64,000 bases of DNA from Isochrysis galbana (Eukaryota; Haptophyta; Isochrysidales; Isochrysidaceae), in contig CM030940.1 in NCBI GenBank assembly GCA_018136815.1, positions 2,401,915 through 2,465,914 of the forward strand, in the 5' to 3' direction. Position numbers and translations under genes: made by a program. Position 1 is the stretch's first letter; the number at the start of each line of letters is the position of its first letter. The notes under the pieces were generated by a model. The model did no database searches. It worked only from the letters and a program-made list of their open reading frames with translations, and was not told the DNA's origin. Shown here one piece after another: positions 18,861 to 29,461 of this stretch.

Positions 18861-20901
18861 ATGGGCAGCAGCAGCAAAGACAAGGAGAAGAAAGGCAAGG
18901 AGAAGAAGGAGAAGAAAGAGAAGAGCTCGTCCAAGGAGAAGAAGGATACGGACGCGCCCTCGCCCCCGTCCGCGCCCGGAGGCTCCATCTCCTGTGAGGC
19001 AGCGAGCGCCGCGACCGCCGCCGCCGCCGCCGCCGGAGTCGCCGCAGGACTTGCTGCGGCAAACGCAGCGCAGGCGGAGCGCGCGCAGGCAGAGGCGGAG
19101 CGCGCGCAGGCAGAGGCGGAGCGCGCGCAGGCAGGGTCACAGCGCGCGCATTCGGAGGAGGCGCCGGCTGTCGCACCTCCTCCCTCACTCCCGCCACCGC
19201 CGCCGCCGCCGCAGCTGCCGGGCCAGCCATATGGGAGCCATCCGTACAATAGCGGCGGCTACTCTGCGAGGATGCTGGGCGGCGTGAACATGCCGCCTAT
19301 GCGATTGAGTGATGAGTCGCTGTACACCGACTACAGGCGGTGCATGGGCGCGCTCGAGCGTGTCATCAATGGCGATCTAGCCGCAAAGCGCGCTGCTCTG
19401 GCCGAGGCGGCACGGCGGATCGAGGACAATATGGAGGAGGTCAACCAGGCAGCCTCGCTGGTTCGCGCAGAGATGGACGCCGACTACGCGTCCGTCAATG
19501 AGCGTCTTGAGGCGGCGACGCGAGTAAAGCTCGCCATGCTCAGCCAGCAGCTCTCCTCCGTTGTGCTTGACCTCGAGGCGGTAGACTCGTTCATCGCAGA
19601 CGTTGCTAGCATCGGGAACAGCGCCTTGCGTGCTCAAGAGACACTGCCCACGTTGGCACCCTCGGCCAGCCCGAGTTTTGGGGCAACGGCCGTGCCAAGC
19701 ATGGCGACGCAGGGCGGTCCCATGTCCGCCGATGCCACCGCAGCATCTGCCTTCGCTCTTCTGCAACGACAGCCAGAGCTCATGGCGAGGGCGTCTAGAT
19801 TGGCTTCCAAGCGTGTGCTGCAGCCGGAGCCCGTGGCTAGCAACGACTTGCCGCGGGAAACTGCCGAGCGAAACGCCAGATTGCAGAGGGCAGAGGTACG
19901 TGCCCCAGTCGCATGCACTCACTGCAGCCTTGACGGTGCCACGCTCGCAGGCCTATCCGAGGTTCCCTCGTCTCCCGCGAACCGATTGTGCAGGCGCTCG
20001 AGCAGCTTGTGAGGGTGAAGGACTCAATGCTTTGGTCAGCTCTTGGTGATGTGAAGGCGAAGGATGAGGAGGTAGGGGCCACCGCTGCGCAGCTCTCAGA
20101 GGTGTGCTGCCTGGGCCACTGATGGTCGCTGGGTGGCTGCTGACAATCTGCATGTCGCATCGAGATGCCCGCCCATCTCCCATCTGCAACAGCCATTACG
20201 TAGCTGTGGCATCCCTCGCCCACCTGCGGCCTCATGTGATGCTATCTCTCAGGTCCGCGCGATGGCCGAGGCCATGCGGGAAGCCTCTCGTGAAGAGATC
20301 ATGCATTGGGCCGAGGTGGCCGACGCGTACCAGGGTGAACTCCGTGCCGCCGAGGACAAGGTCACCTCCACCACCAATGAGCTCGCTGAGGTATTTTTGT
20401 TGCAGTCTCCCTGTGCCGACCATCGCATGTTCCGGTCATCACATGACTTTACCCCATCGGTTTCACGGCCGATAGATCGCCCCTTGCCCATTTCCACTGC
20501 ACTTTCAGGTGCGCTCTCAGTTACACTCTCTATCAGCTCACAATGCCGAGCTTCGCCAACATCTCGCACATGCGAACGCCCTCTTGTCCGAGTTGTCTAC
20601 TGCGCGTGCCACAGCCGACGCCGCTCGCGCGCAGGCCGATCGGCTAGCAGCGCACAATGAGGCCCTCGTTGCTCACGCCGAACAGCTACGTCAGCACCTC
20701 GCTGCGGTTGCTCTACAAGCTGGGGCGGGGCAAGAGGACGACAACGTTGCTGAGACGAGCGCAGCTGGAGCTACTGCTGGATCAGGCAGCTTGGCGGATG
20801 CCGACTTCACCAACTCGTTCGGTCAGCGTGGTCAATCGACATTTGGATCATGGGGTCATCGCGTCGTGACCTCCGTGGGCCTCAACGATTCCCTCGACTA
20901 G
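18861..20901 (+). CDS. Coiled-coil protein, about four exons
   Basis: ATG 18861 opens with a Lys/Glu-rich segment (MGSSSKDKEKKGKEKKEKKE), an Ala run, three tandem AERAQAE-type repeats (about residues 72-92) and a Pro run. Then comes a long helical region (DYRRCMGALERVINGDLAAK to VDSFIADVASIGNSALRAQE). Exon 1 ends at GAG|GTACGT (19895). Exon 2 lies near 19950-20070 (EPIVQALEQLVRVKDSMLWS), exon 3 at about 20253-20390 (AMAEAMREASREEIMHWAEV) and exon 4 at 20509-20901, rich in His/Ala/Gln heptads (LHSLSAHNAELRQHLAHANA), ending GLNDSLD. Exons 3 and 4 follow CAG|GT acceptors. The frame link between exons 1 and 2 is unresolved. I do not recognise the family; a cytoskeletal or scaffold role is a guess. 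Confidence 0.6.
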
Positions 20902-21595
20902 AATGAGGCCATTGCAAACCGGCGACTGAGACTGAAGTCCAGCAATCAAGGTGAATCGCAGTCTAGACCTCGAAGCCACCTATTCGTCTGTAGTCAACTC
21001 TTTTGACTGTCGACATCTTCGACGGCGTGCAACGTTGGGGTGTAGGCAATCCGTGCATGCGCACCGTGAACTACAGTCTACGAGCATTGAGTATTGCTGC
21101 GGTATGATGCACGGGTGCGTCGTGTCCGTGCTCGAGGCCACGTTCTTTCTATCTAGTAGTATGTTCATGGCCTGAAGCAAGGCGAGATGTGCAAATGTGC
21201 ATGGCCAATGGCGGGATTGGGGCGGGAGAGAAATCAGCAGAGCGTCATTTCCTTCATCTACTTGTGTTGCAGCAAACATAGGGCAAATGTACGCGTAGCT
21301 TACGGCTTAAGCGCGTATCATGAGTATTACTGAATGTGAGGAAGCCTCGTGATAGGGCACCGAATAAGGGGGGGGAGGGGGCATACCGAAGGGGGAGGAA
21401 GGGGGGAGAGCGGGCATACCGAAGGGGGAGGAGGAGGAGATATTTTAGGAGAGGGAGATAAGCCAGGGGAGCACAAGCAAACAGTGGAGAGAGGGCCAGT
21501 GGTGGCGGGCGTGGAGAGGGGGAGGGAGAGGGTTGGGGACGGCACGGCCCCTGGCGAGGGGGGGGGGGGGGGGGGGGGGGGGGGGCTGCTGTCCA
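20902..21595. other. Intergenic, ending in a 28-G homopolymer
   Basis: No gene seen. 21365-21440 holds two copies of a GCATACCGAAGGGGGAGGA unit. 21558-21585 is an uninterrupted run of 28 G just 10 bases before the FkbM-type start codon. Confidence 0.7.
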
Positions 21596-22447
21596 ATGCT
21601 CGCGTGTGGGCTAGGCACGTTCGGTCTGCCGGTATCTGACGCGCGCGTTCACTGGGACGAGTGCACCTTCCAGAGCATCCGCCACGACCCCATCGATCAG
21701 TTCGTCTTCTCCCTCCTCGGTGGCACCTTTGACAGGTGGCGCACGGACTTCCTCGGCTCTCACCACTGCTCTGTCTGGCAGCGAGCTGTCAGAGGTCATA
21801 AGTGCTCTTGCTCTGCTCCGGCCGAGCTGGTAGGCTCGGGTGTCTTCGTGGAGATCGGTGCCAACGACGGGCTACACATGTCCAACTCCTGGTTCTTCGA
21901 GAAGACGCTTGGTTGGAAGGGCATCTGCGTCGAAGCCAACCCGAGTGTCTTTAAGGCACTCAAAATTAACCGGCCAGGATGTACGAATGTCAACGCGCTA
22001 GTAGGTGTGAAGAACGGGACGGCGGCTGCCAGCGCCCCCTTCATCTCGTTCTACCGCACCAGGGAGAAGGCGAAGGTGGCGAACGATTGGGAGACTGGGC
22101 TGAGTGGCATCGAGGGAAGCAACAACGAGACGTTGCGGAATCTAGCAACTGCTCAGGCATTCGCTCACCGTGCCAAGGGCCTCGAAGTGCGCCGCGACAT
22201 GCTCCCCATTCGTACCTTTGCCGACATTTTTGCGGAGAACAATATCTCGCAGATTGACTTCATGTCCTTGGATGTGGAGGGTCATGAGCTTGATGTGTTG
22301 AGATCCATCAACTTCTCAAAGGTGAGAGTCCGCATCATAGCGACGGAAACCACCACCCCTGAATCTCAACTCTTACTGACGGATCTCGGCTATCGCGATC
22401 TCGGATTGCAATTTCCCTTGAAAGACCGGGTCTTTGTGCTGCCGTAA
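21596..22447 (+). CDS. FkbM-type SAM-dependent methyltransferase
   Basis: 283 codons from ATG 21596. The SAM-binding core is clear: GVFVEIGANDGLHMSNSWFF (motif I, E.GA.DG), WKGICVEANPSVF (motif II acidic residue) and ISQIDFMSLDVEGHELDVL, the D-V-E-G signature of FkbM/Methyltransf_21 proteins. The sequence ends LGLQFPLKDRVFVLP. The length is right for the family. These enzymes O-methylate sugars or other small molecules; the substrate here is unknown. The frame is open upstream through the poly-G tract, but those residues are Gly runs, so the first natural Met is used. No intron is needed. Confidence 0.85.
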   Translation: MLACGLGTFGLPVSDARVHWDECTFQSIRHDPIDQFVFSLLGGTFDRWRTDFLGSHHCSVWQRAVRGHKCSCSAPAELVGSGVFVEIGANDGLHMSNSWFFEKTLGWKGICVEANPSVFKALKINRPGCTNVNALVGVKNGTAAASAPFISFYRTREKAKVANDWETGLSGIEGSNNETLRNLATAQAFAHRAKGLEVRRDMLPIRTFADIFAENNISQIDFMSLDVEGHELDVLRSINFSKVRVRIIATETTTPESQLLLTDLGYRDLGLQFPLKDRVFVLP

Positions 22448-23099
22448 GGCTGCCCATGCATGCACGAGCACGCACACCTTTGCACGTTGTGAGGTGGCTC
22501 TGCTTCGTCCACCGAACTGTTCCTACTTTCCGCTTGCGAATGCTTACAGGTTGTTGCTTGGCTGGTTAGAGTGGCTTGAGTGTATTATCGATCGTGTCTT
22601 ATGTGTAATATGTTGTATCTTGTTGTGTTCTGAGAAATTGTGATTGGTGATTGATGTGAAAAAGCTCTGGCCGGGCGCGCTCTTCCGCGCTCGCTACATG
22701 CGTGCATCGTGCCTCGCGGCGATTCGTGGCTTCTTCTCGTTCCGAAGACCTAACGACACAAAATTTGAAGGACTCCGGATGGGCTCCCTGAAAATAGAGG
22801 TGGGGGAGAGTGGGTTGAAAAAAAAACTCTTGTTGATCCGGAGGCCCACATTTTTTTATCTTCGGACCGGGGGAAGATTTCCCCTCGTCTCTCTCCCCGC
22901 TCTAATCCGAATCCGAGGCAGAGCGATGGCGACCGACCCGCCTGACAGGCCGACCTTAGCCGCGCTCCAGCGAGAGCACGGAGGTGTCGTTCCGTCAATT
23001 GTGGGACATGAGTCGAATTGAGCGATCGAATGTCCACAGTTGTTATTTTAAAATTAAATGTAGACTAGCGTAACATTCCCTGCTTCCCGCGACGCGTGT
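22448..23099. other. Intergenic, no gene seen
   Basis: No supported gene. A GAGCGATGGCGACCGA word (22918-22936) recurs at about 32012-32027 with similar sequence just before it, hinting at a dispersed repeat. Confidence 0.4.
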
Positions 23100-23690
23100 C
23101 CCCCCCCGGAGGGCGCCGTGTCGGCGCTTTTCGATTGTGATTCGCGATGTGCATCGGCCCCCTGCGGGGCGCCGTGCGTGCGCATGTCAACTTTTTCCCC
23201 TAAGGCCCACATTCACGTAAAGTAGCCATATAAGAGATGTTTCGTTACGCAGCACGTGTGATGACTTGCAATCATTGTGCACGCCGTGTGCCGTGCATCG
23301 CCCCCCCCCCCCCCCGCGGGGGCGCCGTGACAATTTTCCCCCTGTGCGTACCCATAAGGCCCACACTCACGTAAGTAGCCATATGAGAGATGTTTCGTTG
23401 CGCAGCACGTGTGATGACTTGCAATCATTGTGCACGCCGTTCGTGGGCACGGCGCGATGTGCATCGCCCCCCCCCCCCGCGGGGGCGCCGTGCGTGCGCA
23501 TGCCAATTGTTTCCCCTGTGCGTACCCCTAAGGCCCACAATCACGTAAAGTAGCCATATAAGAGATGTTTAGTTGCGCAGCACGTGTGATGACTTGCAAT
23601 CACATTGTGCACGCCGTGCGTGGGCACGGCGCGATGTGCATCGGCCCCCCCGCGGGGGCGCCGTGCGTGCGCATAGCAACTTCCAGGAAG
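23100..23690 (+). repeat. Tandem array of about 155-175 bp units
   Basis: The anchor word TAAGGCCCACA occurs at 23201, 23355 and 23529. Each is followed by TCACGTAA, a CATAT(A/G)AGAGATGTTT block, GCAGCACGTGTGATGACTTG, a GTGCACGCCGTG block and a C-run/GCGGGGGCGCCGTG hairpin-prone block. A partial unit precedes the first copy and another follows the third. Units differ mainly in C-run length. Confidence 0.9.
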
Positions 23691-24169
23691 GTGCACGCCG
23701 TGCGTTCACTCTTTCCGCGGGGGGACTCTGGACGCAGAGGCGGTCGGGGACCGTGGGGGCACCCCCTGGGACCGGGGGAATTATTACAGTATACTGCGAA
23801 ATCACTAACGTAAACAACTGGTAGGTCTTTTGGTCTCTCCCCTCCCCGGGTCCCCTCCCCCGGGTCCCCTCCTCCCCCTCTCATCGACCTACCAGAGAGA
23901 GACGGCTCCTACTGCCTGCCTCCCTCCTCCGGAAAAACAGCAGCACATGGACGAGGATAAGATCGTCAGACGTGAAGAGAACAAAGAAAAGCGTAGACAC
24001 CCAAGGATCCAGGTTGAGCACAAATTCGGCGACTTGACGCGGCGGCCGATTTGTACGCGTCGTCCCACTCACTTCTCCCTTTTACAGGAGCTTTGCTCGG
24101 ACCCCCCGACCCGGACCCGTTACGCGGTCTCGCGCCGCCGCCTCAGCTTTCGCCGCCGCCGCCCTCGCC
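23691..24169. other. Noncoding, no gene seen
   Basis: Contains a GC-rich CCCCGGGTCCCCTCC tandem (23840-23880). Nothing else supportable. Confidence 0.4.
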
Positions 24170-24652
24170 ATGGAAGCCACCGTTGCGACGGAACACGTCG
24201 CCGTTTACAACTCCATCCTCGAACACATCCTCGACGACGACGCCCTACCCTTCCTCGCCACTACCACCGACACTCTCGACGCTGCACGCGCACGCCTCCT
24301 CACCGCCTCCGCAGCTCTTCCCCCTCCGCCTTTCCTCCTCATCTCCCCCGCCCCTCCCGAGCTCTCGTGCCTCAAAGCCACACAAGAAGTCGTCGATGTC
24401 AACACCCCCTCCGGCCCCGCGCGCTTCACAGTGCCTGCCACCGCCCGTGAAGTTCTCGCATCGCCACAGCGCGATGCGTGGCTGGCCGCCGATGAGAAAG
24501 CCCTCCACAGCATCCTCGCCTTCCCCGGAAATCGCCTCGTTCCCGTCTCCGTTCCCCGCGAAGAGGGCATCCCCATCTCGCCGGTTGTCACCGCCCGCAA
24601 GATCAAGATCGACCCCCCCACGAAAAAAGTGCAACAAGATCAATGGGGATAG
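24170..24652 (+). pseudogene. Copia-type pol fragment (start of reverse transcriptase)
   Basis: A 160-residue frame. Its last third reads REVLASPQRDAWLAADEKAL, then RLVPVSVPREEGIPIS and VVTARKIKID. This is the start of the copia RVT_2 domain (P....W..A...E...L......LV..P...I....V...K). It breaks off at about 24640, where hAT sequence begins in another frame. Confidence 0.65.
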
Positions 24653-25990
24653 GGCTCCTTCACTGGCCGACTCATATCAAGGCAGCCTTGACTGCTTCAT
24701 GAAGAATGTGTGCAGTGACAAGGCGAAGGTGCGCATCAAGGGTATCACCGATCGCGAATTCATGTGGGGAGAAGCTTTCCTAGCGATAGCTGTGTCGCAA
24801 GTTCGTGAGGTGGTCGGTTTCATCTGTGCGCATCAAAAGACTCTCGCGCGCTACCGTGCATTGTGTGAAGAGGTGCCCAAGACTGACCGACCTCAGGGTG
24901 GCATGGAGTTGCTGAAGGCCTGCGAGACGCGCTTCGCTTCGACGTTGCTGATGATGAGGAGGTACAAGAACGTCCATTTTGTGTTGGAGCGGCTAGTGAT
25001 TGATGCAGAATATGTGCAGTGGGTTGAGGCGCAGCCACGCGAGAAGCGGGACAAAGCGCAAGCAGCAAAGCGCATCATACGCAATGACGATCTGGTGGAG
25101 TCTATCAACACAGCGATAGCAATTCTCGAGCCGGTGTATCGACTCCTTAGGCTGTGTGACGGCAAGCTAGGCGCAAATCTTGGTAAGGTATATGGGTATA
25201 TGTTGCAGATTGACACGCACCTTCGGACAGGCACTATTCCCGGCTTGGATGCACAAAAGAGGCACAAGGTCCACGAACTATTCATGGCTAGATGGGAATA
25301 CTTCCATGTCCCAGTCATGACAGCCGCATATTGTCTCGAGCCTGAGTTCTGTCGTCGCAAGTTTTCGTCAAATGAACAGAAGGAACTGAGGATGTGTTTT
25401 CGGCAGATGGCGACACGGGAGCACCCTTACCCGGACATATTGGCTGAGTATTCGGACTTCCAAGAGGCTTGCATCAGTGGCTTCCATGATCTTAATGATG
25501 AAGTGGCATTCTCCAATCGCGCTCGAGTGATGGCTTCGTACAAATGGGCGAACATTTATTTAGCGTCATGGCCTCATCTTCAGTGGGCTGCTTGCCGTTT
25601 GCTTGCGCTTTCGTGTTCTGCTTCGGGATGTGAGCGGTCGTGGTCTGTGCAAGACTGGATCCACTCAAAGAAGCGCAATAGGCTGGGTGCATCCACGGTG
25701 GAGAGGCTTGTGAGGTGCCACACAAATCTTGTGCTTGAGGATTTGCTGAAAGATTGGGAGTCACACGTGCTACCTTGGGACCTAGAGATGATAGTGGAGG
25801 AGCCCGATGACGAGTGATATGTTGTTATATGTCGTAAGCGTACACTACCTTATAATTATAATCATTATAACATTACAATACCCTTATAATACTAACCTGA
25901 TATTGAACCTGATATCAGGCTGATATCAGGCTGACATCAGGTATAAGGCCGGCGAGCCCTTACGACCTGATACCTGACGTCCCATCCGGG
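24640..25990 (+). mobile_element. 5'-truncated hAT transposon with transposase C-terminus and right end
   Basis: The frame to 25817 contains LLKACETRFASTLLMMRRYK (the ETRW.S block) and, near the end, LALSCSASGCERSWSVQDWI HSKKRNRLG, the hAT dimerisation signature (S.SS..CER.FS......K..RN.L). The zinc finger and first catalytic part are missing. The transposase ends at 25817; noncoding DNA with repeated CCTGATATCAGG words follows, and then GACGTCCCATCCGG (25976-25989). That word matches the right end of the 31403-31795 MITE, so I take it as the element's right terminus. The left end is lost at the junction with copia sequence. Confidence 0.8.
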
Positions 25991-26020
25991 GTGGCTACGA
26001 TAGACAGCTACACAGCCGCG

Positions 26021-26235
26021 CGCGAGGTGAGAATTTTAAAAGTTTTTTTTTCTCGTCTCGCGTGACCGCATGCCGGTCGAGGTCCCTCGCTCGTCCTCAG
26101 CTCCTCCGATGTGTGCCTCCCATGTGTCCGGTGGCCCGTGCCCCATGTCTCTGGACTGTACCTCACATGTTACATACATCAATCCTCTTGCCCCCACATG
26201 CAACACAGCCACAGCTCCACTCCATCCCACACATA
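26021..26235 (-). mobile_element. Truncated copia LTR abutting a non-LTR 3' tail
   Basis: 26047-26235 is the reverse complement of part of the LTR at 17680-18220 (shared blocks include GACCGCATGCCGGTCGAGG and TGTTACATACATCAATCC). On its left, 26021-26052 carries the GAGGTGAGAATTTTAAAAG plus T-run word typical of the non-LTR family 3' end. Confidence 0.75.
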
Positions 26236-26393
26236 TACATACACGCTTTTCACGAGCGCGGCGGCACTGCTCTCTGCGAGCTGTTGCCAGTGGGGGGTAG
26301 ATAGGAGATAGGAGTAGCACATCGCACCCCAATTCTTTTCTCCTATCAAGATTTTTCCCGCATCCCTGCCCCCCTACCCCACACGTGTTCTCA

Positions 26394-28686
26394 CTACGGT
26401 CGGCTTGAATCAGAGTCCGAGTTGGTCGCAGCCGACGAGCCATTCCCAGAAGAGTGGACTGTGCCGCGACTGCCGGCAGATGTCGATGTACTTTCGCTAG
26501 AAACCGCATTCATGGCGCGAGCGTCCCGTGCTGCCCGCACCCCTCGCGCGAATTCTGCGGCTCCCTCGCAAGCATCATCGGCTGAGTGGCGCTTCACCAT
26601 CAGGTAGGACTGCAAAAGTGCCATGCTGAAATCGGGAGGGGATTGAATGAATTGATCCCGAGGGCACAGGTCCATGAGGCGACGAGCCAGCCACGCAGGA
26701 CGTCAGTGACAAGGGTCGCCTTTAGACCATTGGAATCGTCCTGCTCAGCGTGCCGCTCACCTCAATTTACAACCGTGCATGGTTTTGACAAAATCCTCGG
26801 CTCGGCGCTCTTCTCCGGGGAAAAAGTTAACGAAGAGCCTGCGGATTTGCGATGAAGAAGCGTCACCAACCTCATGAATAACGTCGACGCGGCCAGGACG
26901 AATGAGGGCGGGATCGAGACGCTCAATGTGATTGGTCGTCATGAAGAGAAGCCGCTCCTGCCAACACAAGGCATATGAGGGTTCAGCGACAGCGCCCCTC
27001 GTCCCCATCCGCCCACACAAGCGTCGGCCCCGAGGAAAGCTGCAAAAAAAGAAGCGACTCACTTCGCCGGCCGCAACGCCATCGAGAGCATTCAGAAGCC
27101 CGGAAAAGGTGACAAAGGATGCGCGCCTAGGAGCGGGCATAGGTGGGACAGGGGATTTTAGAGATGGGTAGCACTAGCCGGGACCAATGGCGTGGGTGAA
27201 GTCGGGAGAGGCATGGGTAAAGTCAAAGTGTGACCATGGCACAGTGCCACGGAAGCACACGCAAAGGACGCTTAGTTTTGGGTTGGCGAGAGTATCCCTG
27301 ATTGATACATTTGCTGACCTGTCTCGTGGGTCCCGGTCTCGGAGGAAGGCTGAATCGACATCTTCTAGGAGAATCAACGAGGCTGGTGGCGCATGGGTGA
27401 GGGCGTGAGCAAGCCGGTCGTCGGTGAGACCTGGTTCGGCTAGGTTAAGCATGCTGCCAGAGAAAGGGTGGGGCAGAGGCGTCACGAGGAGGACAGAGGC
27501 GTCATGCCGAGGAGAAGGCCACGGGCGTGAATGCGGGAGCACAAGATATTGCGAGCGGGCAGAACGTGTTGGGCCGTCGAATCACCAGATGTCGTAACCG
27601 ATTGATCCAGCGAGTGCCGCTACAAAGGAAGATTTGCCCGAGCCTGGTGTGCCGTGCAATAGGTATCCACGGCGGTAGGGGATGCCGCGAGCGATGTACC
27701 ATGCCTGCTAGGTAAGGCTTGGGTAATGAGAAACGAAGCTGTGGAGGAAAATGCGGACGGTGTCCGAAACTGGGCGAGGCACGGGCGCAAGCGATTCGGA
27801 AAATCGGCAAAAAGCACGGGGACTGCATCTCCACCTGTGACTCCACAAACTCATTGACATCGGCAACAATGTGCTCAGCAATGCCATCATCAAGCACAAC
27901 AGAGGAGAGCGGGCGCCGGCGACGAGGCGCACCAAACGGACGCCATTCTGTACCCCAATTCGAGTAGATGGTGGTTGTCTGGGCATATGGAGAGGGAACG
28001 AGCGATGCGGTCAACAAGGTGGTGTTCACTCACTGCAAAGATCGGGTGGCTGGGCCATCCCCGCTCGCTTAAAGTCGCCGGGAGCACGGGACCTGGTCTT
28101 ACACAACACTCGCCTGCTCCTGCTTAGAGTTTGCATGGGCATGCGCCTCCTCAAGGAAGCGCGAGAAGACTTCTGGCGATCGTCCGAACGCCGTGAGCTT
28201 GACAGACTCCCATGGCTGCCCCGTTTGCAGGTCGACCGTCTGTTGCTCCCGCTGCCGCTCAACCATCAGCATCTGCCCGCGGTATCTCAGCACATGCCGG
28301 CCTGGGCATGGCGCGAACTCGAACCTTGTCTCAATCTTCCCATTGGCGAGCCTCTGCACCACGGTGTCGACGGAGACGTGCTGTCGGAATGCACCGGAGG
28401 ATGTGCCAGTCCCCGAGCTCTGTGCCTGCTCCGTCAGCCACTGGAGCACCCACGGGTAAGACTTGTCCTTGGAGGTGACCTCTAGTGTAACGAGCAGGTG
28501 GCGCTGAGCGAGGGTGAGTGCTGCACGGCCTGCTCCGCGTAGGGCTGCGAGCCCGGTACCCGCGACTCCGAGCGCGAAGCCGGCCGAGAAGTATGGGTTG
28601 TCTTCCAGCCCGATGAGCGCGCTCATCCGGCTCGCAAGCCCGGAAGGAGGAGGAGGAGCTCCGGCCACCGCCTCGCTCGACGCCAT
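26394..28686 (-). CDS. BCS1: Mitochondrial chaperone BCS1 (AAA ATPase), multi-exon
   Basis: BCS1 is an inner-membrane AAA protein that exports the folded Rieske iron-sulfur protein during complex III assembly. Exon 1 (28686-28105) has a hydrophobic segment ([18 protein letters not shown]) and the BCS1-specific region ([20 protein letters not shown], then [27 protein letters not shown]). Exon 2 starts at 27978 ([20 protein letters not shown]). Exon 3 (about 27712-27590) has [20 protein letters not shown], with Walker A GTPGSGKS. Exon 4 carries Walker [12 protein letters not shown]. Then come [15 protein letters not shown] and [25 protein letters not shown] (sensor and arginine finger), and a Ser-rich tail ending at 26394. 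A typical BCS1 from end to end. Some middle exon borders are approximate. Confidence 0.9.
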
Positions 28687-28689
28687 TGG

Positions 28690-29060
28690 ACAGATAGGGA
28701 GGGAGCGGGAGGAAGGGGAGAGGGAGGGAGGGGGAGGAGCGAGGGGGAGGGCGGGGGAGAAGGCGGGGAGAGGTGGAGAAATGGAAAGAGAGGGAGGGGG
28801 AACTCAGACGTTGTGGGGAAGGGCGGAAGGGGACAAGCGAAAGAGGGAGGGAGGGAGAGAGACGAGACGGGGAGAGGGGGGGGGGAAGGCCGGAGAGAGG
28901 GAGAGAGAGAGAAAAAGTACTTAGCGGGAGAGAGAGAAGGGGGGGGGGGGGGAGAGAGAGAGAGAGGGAGAGAGAGAGAGACTCCTACTAGAACAAAACA
29001 GGGGGAGAGAGAGAAGTCCCTGGGAGAGAGGAGAGAGTCGGAGAGGGAGTTTTCTCCGAA
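28690..29060 (+). repeat. Purine-rich (GGA)n/(GA)n tract upstream of BCS1
   Basis: About 300 bases of G/A simple sequence start right at the BCS1 start codon, including a 13-G run near 28939-28951 and (GA)n at 28952-28980. Confidence 0.8.
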
Positions 29061-29071
29061 CAGACACCGAT

Positions 29072-29275
29072 GAGATATTCGATAATATCTAAAATAGTGC
29101 GTCCAATCAAATCCCCAATAGAGCTCTACACTAGAGTATAGTATATTTACTGCAGTACCTTAGAGGAGGAGTAGAGAGGAGATATTCGATAATATAAATA
29201 GTACGTCTATCAAATCCCCAATAGAGCTCTACATGATATTATACTGCAGTACCTTAGAGTAGGAGTAGAGAGCTC
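29072..29275 (+). repeat. Tandem duplication, about 107-bp unit
   Basis: GAGATATTCGATAATAT begins at 29072 and again at about 29179. Each is followed by AATCCCCAATAGAGCTCTAC, a TATA-rich part and CTGCAGTACCTTAGAG. The second unit has a short deletion. It lies upstream of the plus-strand gene at 29462. Confidence 0.85.
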
Positions 29276-29461
29276 CAGAGTAGAGTCTCTAGCTCTAGAG
29301 GAGAGTAGAGCAGCAGGAGTAGGGGAGTAGAGTAAAGAGTAAAGAGTAGAGAGTAAAGCGGCGATTCTGGGAGCACTCGCTGTGTTATTTTGAGATCAGC
29401 CGTGGCTATATACCGGAAGGGGGGCCCGCTCCCGCTCCGCGCGCGGCTCGCTCGCGTCGCC

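Noticed and set aside
18304-19249. Long minus-strand frames of 256-308 residues
   Set aside because: They mirror the Lys/Glu and Ala coding sequence and the GA tracts of the plus-strand coiled-coil gene.
23100-23690. Possible CRISPR or rRNA spacer array
   Set aside because: Units are 155-175 bp with no spacer logic and no rRNA-like flanks.
24051-25817. 588-residue fusion gene
   Set aside because: Two unrelated transposon fragments share an open frame only by chance.
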